Assembly: GCA_963850255.1 (NCBI GenBank)
Contig: CAWKLL010000021.1
Span: forward strand, 6,874-70,873
Direction of reading: 5' to 3'
Source of the DNA: J054 sp963850255
GTDB taxonomy: Bacteria > Pseudomonadota > Gammaproteobacteria > Steroidobacterales > GCA-2729495
DNA length: 64,000 nucleotides
Below are positions 16,014 through 23,744 of this stretch, piece by piece (within the stretch, counting starts at the first letter, position 1; each line of letters opens with the position of its first letter). The notes beneath the pieces were generated by a model. That model made no database searches. It was not told the DNA's origin and saw only the letters and a program-made list of their open reading frames with translations. A program made the translations under genes and the position numbers.

Positions 16014-16757
16014 ATGGGATCAACAATTATTCGCAAGCTGACGTTGACCCTCGCGGTCACGTTAGCAGCACTTGCCGCCGGAGCGACCGAACACGGCGCT
16101 TCCTCACAGGACATGTCGCTCAGCGACCACATGCATCTGCACCTGAGCTCTATCCGGGGGGTCAAGCAATTCATCATTGCCGGGCAACTGGCTGGTATGC
16201 GGGAGCCAGCGGCCTGGCTGGCCGAGCACGATATCGCAACGGGTTTGCCGCCAGGCTGGGAGCCCTATGTTGCCGAGCTGCGCCGGCACGCTGAGGAAAC
16301 CGTATCGGCGAATCACCTGGTTTTCGCTGCCGCGGCTTTCAGTGAAATGGCGCGTACCTGCGGTGACTGTCATCGCGCGAATAGCGTGCGCGGTGTGGTG
16401 GAGGCGAACAGCGCAGCATTGCCGGTCGGTGACAGCCTGCGCGCACAGATGCGGCGTCACCTGTGGGCCGCGGATCGAATGTGGGAGGGCCTCATCGGCC
16501 CGTCGGACGATGCCTGGAATGCGGGTGTTGCAGCGCTTGCGAATATCCAGGTGCGGGCTGCCGACATTGGCGCGCCACCGGCCGTGCAGCCGAAGGTCGA
16601 GTACCTGTTGGCCAGGGTCGGTGAGCTCGGACAGCTGGGGAGGGGCGCCAATGCGAGCCAGGAGCGCAGTGCGATCTATGGGGAATTCCTGTCACTGTGT
16701 GCTGACTGTCATTCATGGACCGGCGGCGGCCCGGGGGGCCGGAACGGTCGCCCGTAA
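16014..16757 (+). CDS. Periplasmic diheme c-type cytochrome, tandem C-terminal-haem domains
   Basis: This 247-residue protein has an N-terminal signal peptide (hydrophobic residues ~9-23, cleavage near AAGA-TE) and two haem-attachment motifs, CGDCH at 116-120 and CADCH at 229-233. The two halves look duplicated. Each opens with a helix (HMHLHLSSIRGVKQF; QMRRHLWAADRMWEG) and closes at the haem site (FSEMARTCGDCH; YGEFLSLCADCH). Haem at the C-terminal end of a helical domain is the layout of class II (cytochrome c') proteins, so two such domains in tandem is my reading. His39, His41 and His43 are candidate axial or metal ligands. The partner is unknown, as no oxidoreductase gene adjoins it. The Gly-rich tail is probably disordered. 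Periplasmic electron transfer is likely. Confidence 0.75.
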   Translation: MGSTIIRKLTLTLAVTLAALAAGATEHGASSQDMSLSDHMHLHLSSIRGVKQFIIAGQLAGMREPAAWLAEHDIATGLPPGWEPYVAELRRHAEETVSANHLVFAAAAFSEMARTCGDCHRANSVRGVVEANSAALPVGDSLRAQMRRHLWAADRMWEGLIGPSDDAWNAGVAALANIQVRAADIGAPPAVQPKVEYLLARVGELGQLGRGANASQERSAIYGEFLSLCADCHSWTGGGPGGRNGRP

Positions 16758-16841
16758 TCCGATGTCGCGCATCATTGTTCCCCCTGCAGCTGCCCGGCGG
16801 CGTCGATCAGGGCTTTCTGTTCATCGCCGCGATCAGGCAAG

Positions 16842-16870
16842 AAAAAACCCCAACCGAAAACGGTTGAGTT
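16842..16870 (-). terminator. Intrinsic terminator beyond the displaced ssrA 3' copy
   Basis: On the minus strand CAACCG, loop TTTT, CGGTTG, extended by T-G and C-G pairs, is followed by GGG and six T (16847-16842). It lies 8 bases beyond the displaced ssrA tail copy, as if it had once been the terminator of ssrA itself. Confidence 0.7.
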
Positions 16871-16877
16871 TGTCTTA

Positions 16878-16897
16878 TTGGTGGAGGCGGCGGGAAT
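16878..16897 (-). repeat. Displaced copy of the tmRNA 3' end
   Basis: Twenty bases identical to 17059-17078, which are the last 19 bases of ssrA plus one. The copy includes the CCA and the acceptor strand but stops inside the T-loop. The copies are direct repeats with a 181-bp period. This could be an att-site scar of a lost island or an rtT-like tail repeat (see findings). Confidence 0.85.
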
Positions 16898-16900
16898 GTA

Positions 16901-16976
16901 CCGGCCGTCCCTGGCCGGCATCCTCGCTGCGCGAGGACCAGCCTTCGGCTGTCCAACTGTTGCTCGTGCACAGTTG
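16901..16976. repeat. Cluster of four short hairpins between ssrA tail copies
   Basis: Four perfect inverted repeats stand in a row: CCGGCC/GGCCGG (16901-16918), CCTCGC/GCGAGG (16922-16936), CAGCC/GGCTG (16939-16951) and CAACTG/CAGTTG (16954-16976). Loops are 6, 3, 3 and 11 bases. Spacers are only 2-3 bases, so a transcript would fold as a chain of stems. No reading frame here is credible. Confidence 0.6.
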
Positions 16977-17016
16977 TCGAACCCGGAACGCGGCTTCTCA
17001 TCCGCACCGGCTCCCA

Positions 17017-17060
17017 AAACGACGAATGGCCACCCCTCGCGGGGCAGCCATTCGTCGTTT
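17017..17060 (-). terminator. ssrA terminator
   Basis: A long perfect inverted repeat (AAACGACGAATGGC and its complement, 14 bp) encloses an inner CCCC/GGGG stem. On the minus strand it begins at the last base of the tmRNA CCA and ends in TTTT, so it should stop ssrA transcription immediately after the mature end. Confidence 0.75.
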
Positions 17061-17078
17061 GGTGGAGGCGGCGGGAAT
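17059..17078 (-). repeat. ssrA: Native copy of the ssrA 3'-end repeat
   Basis: Right-hand member of the 20-bp direct repeat with 16878-16897. It covers the 3' end of tmRNA from the T-loop to CCA. Confidence 0.85.
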
Positions 17079-17419
17079 CGAACCCGCGTCCGCAAGTTCT
17101 CCGCCACAGGATCTACATGCTTATCTCGTTAATTTATTTAACCGGCCGCTACCCAACGAGCAGGGAAAACGATCGGCGATTCCGGTAATTTTTTAACCGC
17201 TCCATCCCGGAGAAACTTTGCGGCGATCTTGTGAGAGATGACGCCTGGTTACGGACGCACAAGCACGGCTCCGGCCAGACGGCAATCTACCGGTTTTTAG
17301 GCGGCGAGTGCGTAGTTGTCGTCGTTGGCAACTATATGTTTACAGACAGTTTTACGAGGAACCTGTACCTCGACATGCACCTGAGGTTTCGCAACACACG
17401 TCGAAGCCATGTCGCCCCC
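17060..17419 (-). ncRNA. ssrA: tmRNA (transfer-messenger RNA)
   Basis: On the minus strand the 360-base gene opens with GGGGGCG and closes with CGCCTCC-ACCA, forming a 7-bp acceptor stem with one G-U pair. The T-arm GCGGG-TTCGATT-CCCGC precedes it. The 5' part carries the conserved TTGCGAAACCTCAGGTGCATG stretch. The tag frame reads GCC AAC GAC GAC AAC TAC GCA CTC GCC GCC TAA, giving ANDDNYALAA and a stop, one residue from the E. coli tag ANDENYALAA. tmRNA rescues ribosomes stalled on broken messages together with SmpB, whose gene lies 1.1 kb away on the same strand. Short reading frames overlapping it are artefacts. Confidence 0.95.
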
Positions 17420-17813
17420 AGTTAGCTACAGTTTACCCGGCTGGCAGCGCCGATGCCGGGCCTGTGTCATTCATATATGCGGGTGTGTGGCAACAAGATC
17501 AAGGGCTGTGCAGGCGATCAGTGATCAGCATAGCCTGGAAAAAAATTTAGAAAAAACGTATTAAATATTGATATATATAGAAAAAACTGTTCTTGGGACG
17601 GTTTATCGGCTTCGATAGGGCTCGATGAGGGCGAAAACAGGGTCGAACCACCCCACGCGGTTTCCGGTATGGCAGGGGCCGGCCAGCCCTGGCAAGACCG
17701 CCTATTCGTTAACATTTTGACAGTACCGACGTGATTGCGTAACTTAATTGTTGAAACAACTCCCGATGACGCACCACATGACGCCATAGAGCGTCAAAAC
17801 TCGGGAGAATTTC
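17420..17813. other. Intergenic region with ssrA and PEP-CTERM gene promoters
   Basis: This stretch must hold the ssrA promoter reading leftwards; TAAACT about 10 bases before the tmRNA 5' end is a possible -10. It also holds the promoter at 17717-17745 reading rightwards. An AT-rich block at 17540-17590 contains a run resembling one at 18509-18535 on the far side of the next gene. No gene is recognised. Confidence 0.4.
17717..17745 (+). promoter_or_regulatory. Candidate sigma70 promoter for the PEP-CTERM gene
   Basis: A perfect TTGACA at 17717-17722 and TAACTT at 17740-17745 are separated by 17 bp, 68 bp before the gene start. The -10 is weak (three of six), which often goes with an activator. 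Confidence 0.45.
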
Positions 17814-18458
17814 TTGATCAAGCTAATCGCAACGCTAATCTTAAGCGCCTTTACTGTATCGACGGTTCAGGCCGCCGTGCTGCCGTTCTCTGGCCCGCTG
17901 CGTATCGTAGAAGACGACGGTGGGGCCATCTACTCCGGGGTGGCACTGGGTACGGTTTTTTCCGGTCAAATTGACGATTCGACCTTTAACGGATTTATCA
18001 CCGACGGCAGCACTTCGACGAGTTTCGGCTGCTGCATCGCTGCGGGTCCTCTTATTGGCATTACCAATAATCAGGTGCTTAGCGGCGATGATGCGGCTTT
18101 CCTGAACGAGATTGCCGGCGAAGACTTATTTGATGCCGGCACAAGCGTGGATATTGTCGATATAGAAGGTGATGAGGCGACACCGGGCGACGGGCGCATC
18201 GAAGTGGGTCTCTCCTATGTGCTCGATGAAAATGCGTTTCCCAATGATGATCCGGGGAACTATCCTTTTTCCGCATCGGACGTATTGCTCGGGCTGTATT
18301 TTATTGTCGAGGAGAATTTCGACGGCGATGAAATTTACCTGGGTTATGGGCTGAACGAAGTCATCGTGCCGCTGCCCGGTGCTGTCTGGTTGTTTGTCTC
18401 GGCGCTGGGCCTGTTGGGGTTTTCCCGCCGGCTCCAGGCGGGTCTGCAACGCGCATAG
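17814..18458 (+). CDS. PEP-CTERM-type (VPLPA-like) exported protein
   Basis: A 214-residue protein with a signal peptide (residues 1-20, cleavage after VQA). An acidic Gly/Ser/Thr-rich body has a Cys-Cys pair (FGCCIAAG). The C-terminal sorting signal starts near residue 185: VPLPGAVWLF, a hydrophobic segment, then the basic RR tail. This matches the VPLPA subclass of PEP-CTERM signals, which exosortase cleaves in bacteria that secrete exopolysaccharide. The start is TTG with a GGGAGA ribosome-binding site. No exosortase or polysaccharide gene lies in the window, so the sorting machinery must be elsewhere. The body matches no family I can name. It sits alone between ssrA and smpB, convergent with smpB. 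Confidence 0.75.
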   Translation: MIKLIATLILSAFTVSTVQAAVLPFSGPLRIVEDDGGAIYSGVALGTVFSGQIDDSTFNGFITDGSTSTSFGCCIAAGPLIGITNNQVLSGDDAAFLNEIAGEDLFDAGTSVDIVDIEGDEATPGDGRIEVGLSYVLDENAFPNDDPGNYPFSASDVLLGLYFIVEENFDGDEIYLGYGLNEVIVPLPGAVWLFVSALGLLGFSRRLQAGLQRA

Positions 18459-18542
18459 TGAGGTCCGCGGCTTTGGTTTTGAACGCTGATCTTTACCTAG
18501 AATAGCTCGAAAAAAACGTTATAAATAACTGATTATATTCAG

Positions 18543-19022
18543 CTATTTAGCTTTCAAAATCCTGGCTTTTTGTCGCTGCCAGTCGCGATCTTTCTTGACT
18601 TCGCGCTTATCGTGCTGTTGTTTGCCGCGCGCCAGTCCCAGCGACAGCTTCGCCCGACCGTTCTTCCAATACAGCGTCAGCGGTATCAGCGTGAAGCCCT
18701 TGCGCTCCACCGCGCCAATCAGGCGATCGAGCTCTTTGCGGTGCAATAGCAGTTTTCGCGAGCGGGTAGGGTCGGCGTGTATATGCGTTGAGGCAGACGT
18801 CAGCGGCGCGAAATGCGCACCTATAAGCCAGGCCTCGCCGTTTTTCAGCAGCGCATAGGATTCGGTGAGGTTGGCACGGCCCGCACGCAGACTTTTCGCT
18901 TCCCAGCCTTCCAGCGCGATGCCTGCCTCGATGCGTTCATCGATAAAATACTCATACCGAGCCTTGCGATTTTCAGCAATGGTGTTGTTTTTGGGGCCCT
19001 TGGCGGGTTTGTTGCTGGACAT
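18543..19022 (-). CDS. smpB: SsrA-binding protein SmpB
   Basis: SmpB (159 residues) binds tmRNA and carries it to stalled ribosomes for trans-translation. The OB-fold core is recognisable from IAENRKARYEYFIDERIEAG through LEGWEAKSLRAGRANLTESY and the Lys/Arg-rich tail GKQQHDKREVKKDRDWQRQK, which mimics an anticodon arm in the ribosomal channel. The start at 19022 is chosen because the upstream in-frame residues to 19124 are not family-like. It lies on the same strand as ssrA but is separated from it by a convergent gene. It is divergent from the permease at 19090. Confidence 0.93.
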   Translation of the reverse strand: MSSNKPAKGPKNNTIAENRKARYEYFIDERIEAGIALEGWEAKSLRAGRANLTESYALLKNGEAWLIGAHFAPLTSASTHIHADPTRSRKLLLHRKELDRLIGAVERKGFTLIPLTLYWKNGRAKLSLGLARGKQQHDKREVKKDRDWQRQKARILKAK

Positions 19023-19089
19023 CGGCGTGGTTGTGGGGTCTTGGTGATTGCTGCAAAATCGCCGCAACTCTAGCAGGTCGGAAATCTCC

Positions 19090-20473
19090 ATGGCGGAATC
19101 TCCCGCCCGCTCTGAACAACGCAATTCCCTGCACGGTCAATGGTCTTCGCGCCTGGCGTTCGTGCTGGCCGTGTCCGGGTCAGCCGTAGGGCTTGGGAAT
19201 ATCTGGAAGTTTCCCTATGTTGCCGGGCAGAACGGCGGCGGCGCATTTGTGCTGGTTTACCTGCTGTGCGTCGCGGCCATCGGTCTGCCGGTGATGATGT
19301 CCGAGATCCTGCTGGGCCGGCGTGGCCGGCGCAATCCCATCGATACCATGCGTATTCTCGGCGAGGAAGAAGCCGACCAGGGCGGCTGGCGCATCGTCGG
19401 CGTGGGCGGCATGCTGGCCGGCTTTCTGATCCTGTCTTTTTACAGCGTCATTGCCGGCTGGACGCTGCACTACGTCGTGCTGGCGGCCCAGAACAGCTTC
19501 GCCGGCGCCGACGCCGCCAGGCTGGAATCACTGTTCGCCGGTGCTCACCGGCAGTGTGGCTACTCAGACCGGCTGGCACAGCCTGTTCATGCTGATCACG
19601 GTGGTGGTGGTGGCGCGGGGCGTAGAGCGCGGCCTCGAGCAGGCCGTGCGCATCATGGTGCCGGCGCTGATCCTGATCCTGCTGGGATTGCTGGTCTATG
19701 CAATGACTACGGGTGCTTTCATGGAAGGCCTGTCGTTCCTGTTCAAGCCCGATTTCAGCAAGCTCACTGGCGCCTCCGTGCTGGCTGCCATGGGCCAGGC
19801 ATTTTTCTCGCTGAGTGTTGGTATGGGCGCGGTGATGGCCTATGGCGCCTATCTGCCGAAAGAAGAGTCCATTATTCAGACTTCCGTCGCGGTGGTTCTC
19901 GCCGATACCGGCATCGCCTTGCTGGCCGGGCTGGTTATTTTTCCCATCGTGTTCGCCAACGGTCTGGATCCGGCCGAGGGTCCTGGCCTGGTTTTCCAGA
20001 CTTTGCCGCTGGCGCTCGGCAAGATTCCCGGCGGAATACTCGTCGGCACACTGTTTTTCCTGCTGTTGTCCTTCGCCGGGCTGACTTCTGCCATCAGTCT
20101 GCTCGAGCCCGCTGTCGCCTGGCTGGTAGAGAGCCGAGGTTTGCGCCGCAGCGCCGCTGCGATTTTGGCGGGCGGCATCATCTGGCTGCTGGGTTTGCTC
20201 ACTGTGCTGTCATTCAATGAGCTGGCAGATTTCAAATTCCTGCGCGGCACGCTGTTCGACAACATCGACTTTTTAACCTCGAATATTTTGTTGCCCCTGG
20301 GCGGCCTGTTCATCACCGTATTTGCCGGCTGGGTAATGTGCGAGAACTCCAGTTCCGATGAGCTTGATCCCGCCGCCGGCTCGTTTTTTCGTCTCTGGCG
20401 CGGCCTGGCGCGCTATGTGGCGCCACTGGCATTGCTGCTGGTGTTCCTCAACGCCATCGGCCTGTTCGATTGA
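19090..20473 (+). CDS. Sodium-dependent transporter, SNF family (one frameshift)
   Basis: The N-terminal signature WSSRLAFVLAVSGSAVGLGN, followed by IWKFPY and NGGGAFVLVYL, is that of the neurotransmitter:sodium symporter (SNF/LeuT-like) family: inner-membrane uptake of amino acids or similar solutes with Na+. About eleven or twelve hydrophobic segments are expected over ~460 residues. The frame changes near 19531-19545: the first part reads to LESLFAG and the second resumes at VLTGSVATQTGWHSLFML. One extra base (or two missing) in the short runs CCGG...CACCGG explains it. Both sides are well conserved, so a sequencing indel is more likely than decay. The substrate cannot be predicted. The stop lies 4 bp before ratA. 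Confidence 0.85.
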
Positions 20474-20477
20474 GGCC

Positions 20478-20909
20478 ATGCGCAAAGTCCAGCGCAGTGC
20501 CATCGTTCCCTATAGCCCGGCGCAAATGTTCGACCTGGTCGCCGACCTTGAACGCTATCCCGAGTTCTTGCCCTGGTGTGCCGCCGCGCGGCTCATTGAG
20601 CGTGATGCGCGCCATCTCCGTGGCAGCCTGACCATGGCCCAGGGGCCATTGCAGGGCAGCTTTACCACGCGCAATCAGCTGGACTATCCGCGCAGCATGT
20701 CCCTTGAGCTTGAGGAAGGGCCGTTCAGCGATCTGCAGGGCGAATGGCAGTTCGAGGCGCTGGGCGAGGGCGGCTGCCGGATCAGTCTGGAAATGCGTTT
20801 TGCCTTCGCCAGCCGGGTGAAAGATGCCTTGCTGGGCGTTATTTTTGAGCAAAGCTGCAACAGGCTGGTCGATGCCTTTGTGCAACGGGCGGCGATGATT
20901 TATGCCTGA
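20478..20909 (+). CDS. ratA: RatA/Coq10-family START-like protein
   Basis: 143 residues matching the RatA/COQ10 family: RSAIVPYSPAQMFDLVADLERYPEFLPWC at the start and a C-terminal amphipathic helix (NRLVDAFVQRAAMIYA). The family has a hydrophobic START-like pocket and is tied to ubiquinone binding and respiration. In E. coli it was also reported to inhibit 70S ribosome association, hence the toxin name. The start is the ATG at 20478, because upstream in-frame residues are out-of-frame translation of the permease. It overlaps rnfH by 8 bp, a conserved pair next to smpB. Confidence 0.88.
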   Translation: MRKVQRSAIVPYSPAQMFDLVADLERYPEFLPWCAAARLIERDARHLRGSLTMAQGPLQGSFTTRNQLDYPRSMSLELEEGPFSDLQGEWQFEALGEGGCRISLEMRFAFASRVKDALLGVIFEQSCNRLVDAFVQRAAMIYA

Positions 20910-21219
20910 GCTCATCACCGTCAGCGTGGCCGCGGGCCTGCCCGAGCGGCAGCAGGTGATCGAGTTGCAGTTACCCGAAGGCAGCACAGCGGTCGAGGCG
21001 CTGACGATTTCCGGCATTGCCGAGGCGTTTCCGCAGATCGACCTTGCGGCGTGCCGGCTGGCCGTATACGGCCGCCTGGTAGCCGAAGACTATCGGCTGC
21101 AGCCGGGTGATCGTATTGAGCTGTGTCGGCCACTCAGGGCCGATCCGCGCGAAGCGCGTCGCAGGCTGGCCCAGGCCGGACAAAGCATGGGTCGGAAGCC
21201 TTCGGCCCAGACCCGCTAG
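20902..21219 (+). CDS. rnfH: RnfH family ubiquitin-fold protein (RatB)
   Basis: 105 residues with the beta-grasp pattern of RnfH: an N-terminal strand pair, LPEGSTAVEALTISGIAE, and the typical core CRLAVYGRLVAEDYRLQPGDRIELCRPL. A basic tail (DPREARRRLAQ) follows. Its molecular role is not established; gene neighbourhood links it to RatA. It overlaps ratA upstream and bamE (opposite strand) by 4 bp downstream. Confidence 0.88.
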   Translation: MPELITVSVAAGLPERQQVIELQLPEGSTAVEALTISGIAEAFPQIDLAACRLAVYGRLVAEDYRLQPGDRIELCRPLRADPREARRRLAQAGQSMGRKPSAQTR

Positions 21220-21554
21220 CTGGGCTCCACGGGTACGTCACGCTCGACCTCGGTGACCAGGTCGCCATCGAAATGCACAATGATCCAGCGGCGTTCGGCG
21301 CGCCGGCTCCGGCCCTGACGGAAAAAATACATGTAATCCCAGCGATTCTCGTGGAAGGGGTCTTCCACCATCGGCGTGCCGAGCAAAAAACGCACCTGGT
21401 TGCGCGTCATCCCCGTCTTTACGGCGGCGATATCCGTTTCTTCCAGCAGATTGCCCTGCTGCACATCGACCCGGTATACGCAGCCACTGGTCAGCAGCGC
21501 CAGGCAGAGCAGGGCAAGCAGGGGCAGATGGCGGGTGGTTAACTGATAGATCAT
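21216..21554 (-). CDS. bamE: Outer-membrane assembly lipoprotein BamE
   Basis: 112 residues with a lipoprotein signal peptide and lipobox LTSGC (lipidated Cys25). The BamE core follows: QGNLLEETDIAAVKTGMTRNQV, LLGTPMVEDPFHENRWDYMY and a final VHFDGDLVTEVE strand. BamE is an accessory lipoprotein of the BAM complex that folds barrel proteins such as the giant one at the left of this window. It is divergent from fur across a 73-bp spacer, the arrangement known in pseudomonads (omlA-fur). Confidence 0.92.
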   Translation of the reverse strand: MIYQLTTRHLPLLALLCLALLTSGCVYRVDVQQGNLLEETDIAAVKTGMTRNQVRFLLGTPMVEDPFHENRWDYMYFFRQGRSRRAERRWIIVHFDGDLVTEVERDVPVEPS

Positions 21555-21627
21555 TGGGCTGGGCTGCTTATGGCCGCGACGGCCGCGGTGTCCGATAATG
21601 GTGCGCGATGATACCCGATGAAGTCAG

Positions 21628-22047
21628 GTGAGCCGACCGTTGCAGCATAGCGAACTCAGGAAAGCCGGATTGCGGGCCACCGGGCCGCGGCTGAAGATAA
21701 TCGACATACTCGGCCAGCAGGGCGATCAGCATCTGAGTGCCGAGGATATCTATCGGCTGCTGCTGGAGGCCGGCGAGGAAATCGGCCTGGCTACGGTTTA
21801 CCGGGTACTGACCCAGTTCGAAGAAGCCGGCCTGGTCACCCGGCATAATTTCGAAAGTGGTCACGCGGTATTCGAGCTTAATTCTGGCGGCCATCATGAC
21901 CACATGGTTTGCCTGGAGACCGGTCGAGTGGTGGAGTTCGTCAGCGAAGATATAGAACGCCTGCAGCACGAGATTGCCGAGGCCAATGACTTCGAGCTGG
22001 TCGATCACAAGCTGGTGCTATACGTGCGACCGCGTCGGCGTAGTTGA
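21628..22047 (+). CDS. fur: Ferric uptake regulator Fur
   Basis: 139 residues: a winged-helix DNA-binding domain (LRKAGLRATGPRLKIIDIL, EIGLATVYRVLTQFEEAGLV) and a metal-binding dimerisation domain with GGHHDHMVC and DFELVDHKLVLYVR. It represses iron-uptake genes when bound to Fe2+. The E. coli CxxC structural zinc pair is missing: the first Cys is kept (VCLET) but the second is Thr, and the protein ends before the second pair. This is the pseudomonad form. The GTG start at 21628 has only a weak ribosome-binding site. It converges on recN, 1 bp away. Confidence 0.93.
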   Translation: MSRPLQHSELRKAGLRATGPRLKIIDILGQQGDQHLSAEDIYRLLLEAGEEIGLATVYRVLTQFEEAGLVTRHNFESGHAVFELNSGGHHDHMVCLETGRVVEFVSEDIERLQHEIAEANDFELVDHKLVLYVRPRRRS

Positions 22048-22048
22048 C

Positions 22049-23734
22049 TTAGCCGGCGCGCAGCGCCGCGCCGGCTTCCAGCATTTCCCGGGCATGCGCG
22101 CGTGTTCGTTGGGTGATTTTTACCCCGCCAAGCATGCGTGCGATTTCTTCCACGCGTTCATCCAGCGTTAGCGATTTGACCGCCGTGCGAGTGTTGCTGC
22201 CGTCCGTTACCTTGACCACCCGCAGGTGCTGATCAGCCTGGCAGGCCACCTGGGGCAGGTGGGTGACACACAAGACCTGTCGGCCGCCGCTCAGCTGCTG
22301 CAGCCTGGCGCCCACCATCTCGGCCACGCTGCCACCGACGCCCGAATCGACTTCGTCGAAAACCAGCGTATCCAGGCCGTCCACGCCCCGGGCGGTTACC
22401 TGCAGTGCCAGGCTAATACGTGCCAGCTCGCCGCCTGAGGCCACGCGCGCCAGGGCGCCGGCCGCCTGGCCCGGATTGGCGGCGACTTCAAATTCCACCG
22501 TTTCGCTGCCCTGAGCTGTCGGCGGATCTTCGTCGCCCGGCTTGAGGCTGACGCTGAATTGCCCGCCGGGCATACCCAGATCCTGCATGCTGGCAGTCAC
22601 CGATTTGGCCAGACGGCTTGCCGCTTTTTTACGCGCTTTGCTCAGCGCTGCGGCGCTTTGACGCAGCGCCTCAGCCTTTTCCTCCACGTCAAGGCGCAAC
22701 GCGGACAAGGTTTCGTCGCTGTCATCGAGTGATTCCAGTTCCTGTCGCAGTCGGGTCGTTAATTCGGCCAGCTCCGTTGGCTCAAGACGATGCTTGCGCG
22801 CCAGACTGCGTACTTCGGCAAGACGATCCCCCAGCAGTTGTTCGCGCGCCGGATCGTGCTCCACATGGCGAAGTTGCTGGCGCAACTGGTCGGCGGATTC
22901 CACCAGCAGGGCTTCCGCTTCGCTCAGCAGGCCGGCGGTGCCGGCTAAATCCGGGCAGACCTCGAGCAAGCCCTCAACGTGCTGGCGCGCGCGTGCTGCG
23001 GTGGCCTGCGCTGCATCCTCGGCGTCATAAAGGTCCAGCAGGGCGGCCTGCAGACCGCTCTCGATACGGCTGCTGTGGGTGAGGCGTGCCAGCTCTCGTT
23101 GCATGGATTCGAGTTCGCCCGCCTGCAGATCAAGGCTGTCGAGTTCGCGCAGCTGGAATCCGAGCAGCTCCTGGCGGGCGCGGCGATTGTCGCCATCGGA
23201 CTCCAGGGCGGCGAGTTTGTCACGGCTGGCTCGCCAATCCTGGTGGCTGGCGGCTAGTTCGGCGCACAACTTGTCGTGCCCGCCAAAGGCATCCAGCAAG
23301 TCTCTTTGCACCGCACGATGACGCAGGCGCTGATGCGCCTGCTGTCCGCAGATATCGAATAGTCGTTCACCGAGTTCCTGAAGGGTTTGCATGGTGACTG
23401 GCTGGCCGTTGATATAGCCGCGCGACGGCCCGTCTGCGCGCACGATCCGGCGCACCAGGCATTCACCCGCCTGGCCGTCCAGGTCCTGTGCAGACAGCCA
23501 GTCGGCGACCTCGGGTTTGGCGGCGATGCGGAAGCTGGCGGTGACCTCGCAGCGGTCGGCCCCACTGCGCACCGCTTTGCTGTCGGCGCGTGCGCCCAGG
23601 GCCAGGGCCAGGGCATCGACCAGAATTGACTTGCCGGCGCCGGTTTCGCCCGTGAGCACCGTGAGTCCGCTCGCCAGCTCAACCTCAGCGGCGTCAATAA
23701 CGGCCAGATTGCGAATCAGGATGTGCGTCAGCAT
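22049..23734 (-). CDS. recN: DNA repair protein RecN
   Basis: An SMC-like ATPase of 561 residues (E. coli 553) used in double-strand-break repair. It opens with MLTHILIRNLAVIDAAEVEL and the Walker A motif GETGAGKS (29-36). The middle is a long coiled coil rich in Leu, Glu and Arg. Near residue 410 is the signature SGGELARISLALQV, followed by Walker B around LVFDEVDSGVGG (~455). It lies 10 bp downstream of nadK, so the two are probably co-transcribed. SOS control is usual in the family, but I do not see a clear LexA box. Confidence 0.95.
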   Translation of the reverse strand: MLTHILIRNLAVIDAAEVELASGLTVLTGETGAGKSILVDALALALGARADSKAVRSGADRCEVTASFRIAAKPEVADWLSAQDLDGQAGECLVRRIVRADGPSRGYINGQPVTMQTLQELGERLFDICGQQAHQRLRHRAVQRDLLDAFGGHDKLCAELAASHQDWRASRDKLAALESDGDNRRARQELLGFQLRELDSLDLQAGELESMQRELARLTHSSRIESGLQAALLDLYDAEDAAQATAARARQHVEGLLEVCPDLAGTAGLLSEAEALLVESADQLRQQLRHVEHDPAREQLLGDRLAEVRSLARKHRLEPTELAELTTRLRQELESLDDSDETLSALRLDVEEKAEALRQSAAALSKARKKAASRLAKSVTASMQDLGMPGGQFSVSLKPGDEDPPTAQGSETVEFEVAANPGQAAGALARVASGGELARISLALQVTARGVDGLDTLVFDEVDSGVGGSVAEMVGARLQQLSGGRQVLCVTHLPQVACQADQHLRVVKVTDGSNTRTAVKSLTLDERVEEIARMLGGVKITQRTRAHAREMLEAGAALRAG

Positions 23735-23744
23735 CAGTGTCGCG

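Noticed and set aside
16177..17550. Several plus-strand open frames across the tmRNA and its tail repeat (16177-17196, 16878-17132, 17231-17425, 17308-17550)
   Set aside because: They read antisense through ssrA, its terminator and the tail repeats; peptides such as VEAAGIEPASAS are a familiar annotation artefact of tRNA and tmRNA 3' ends.
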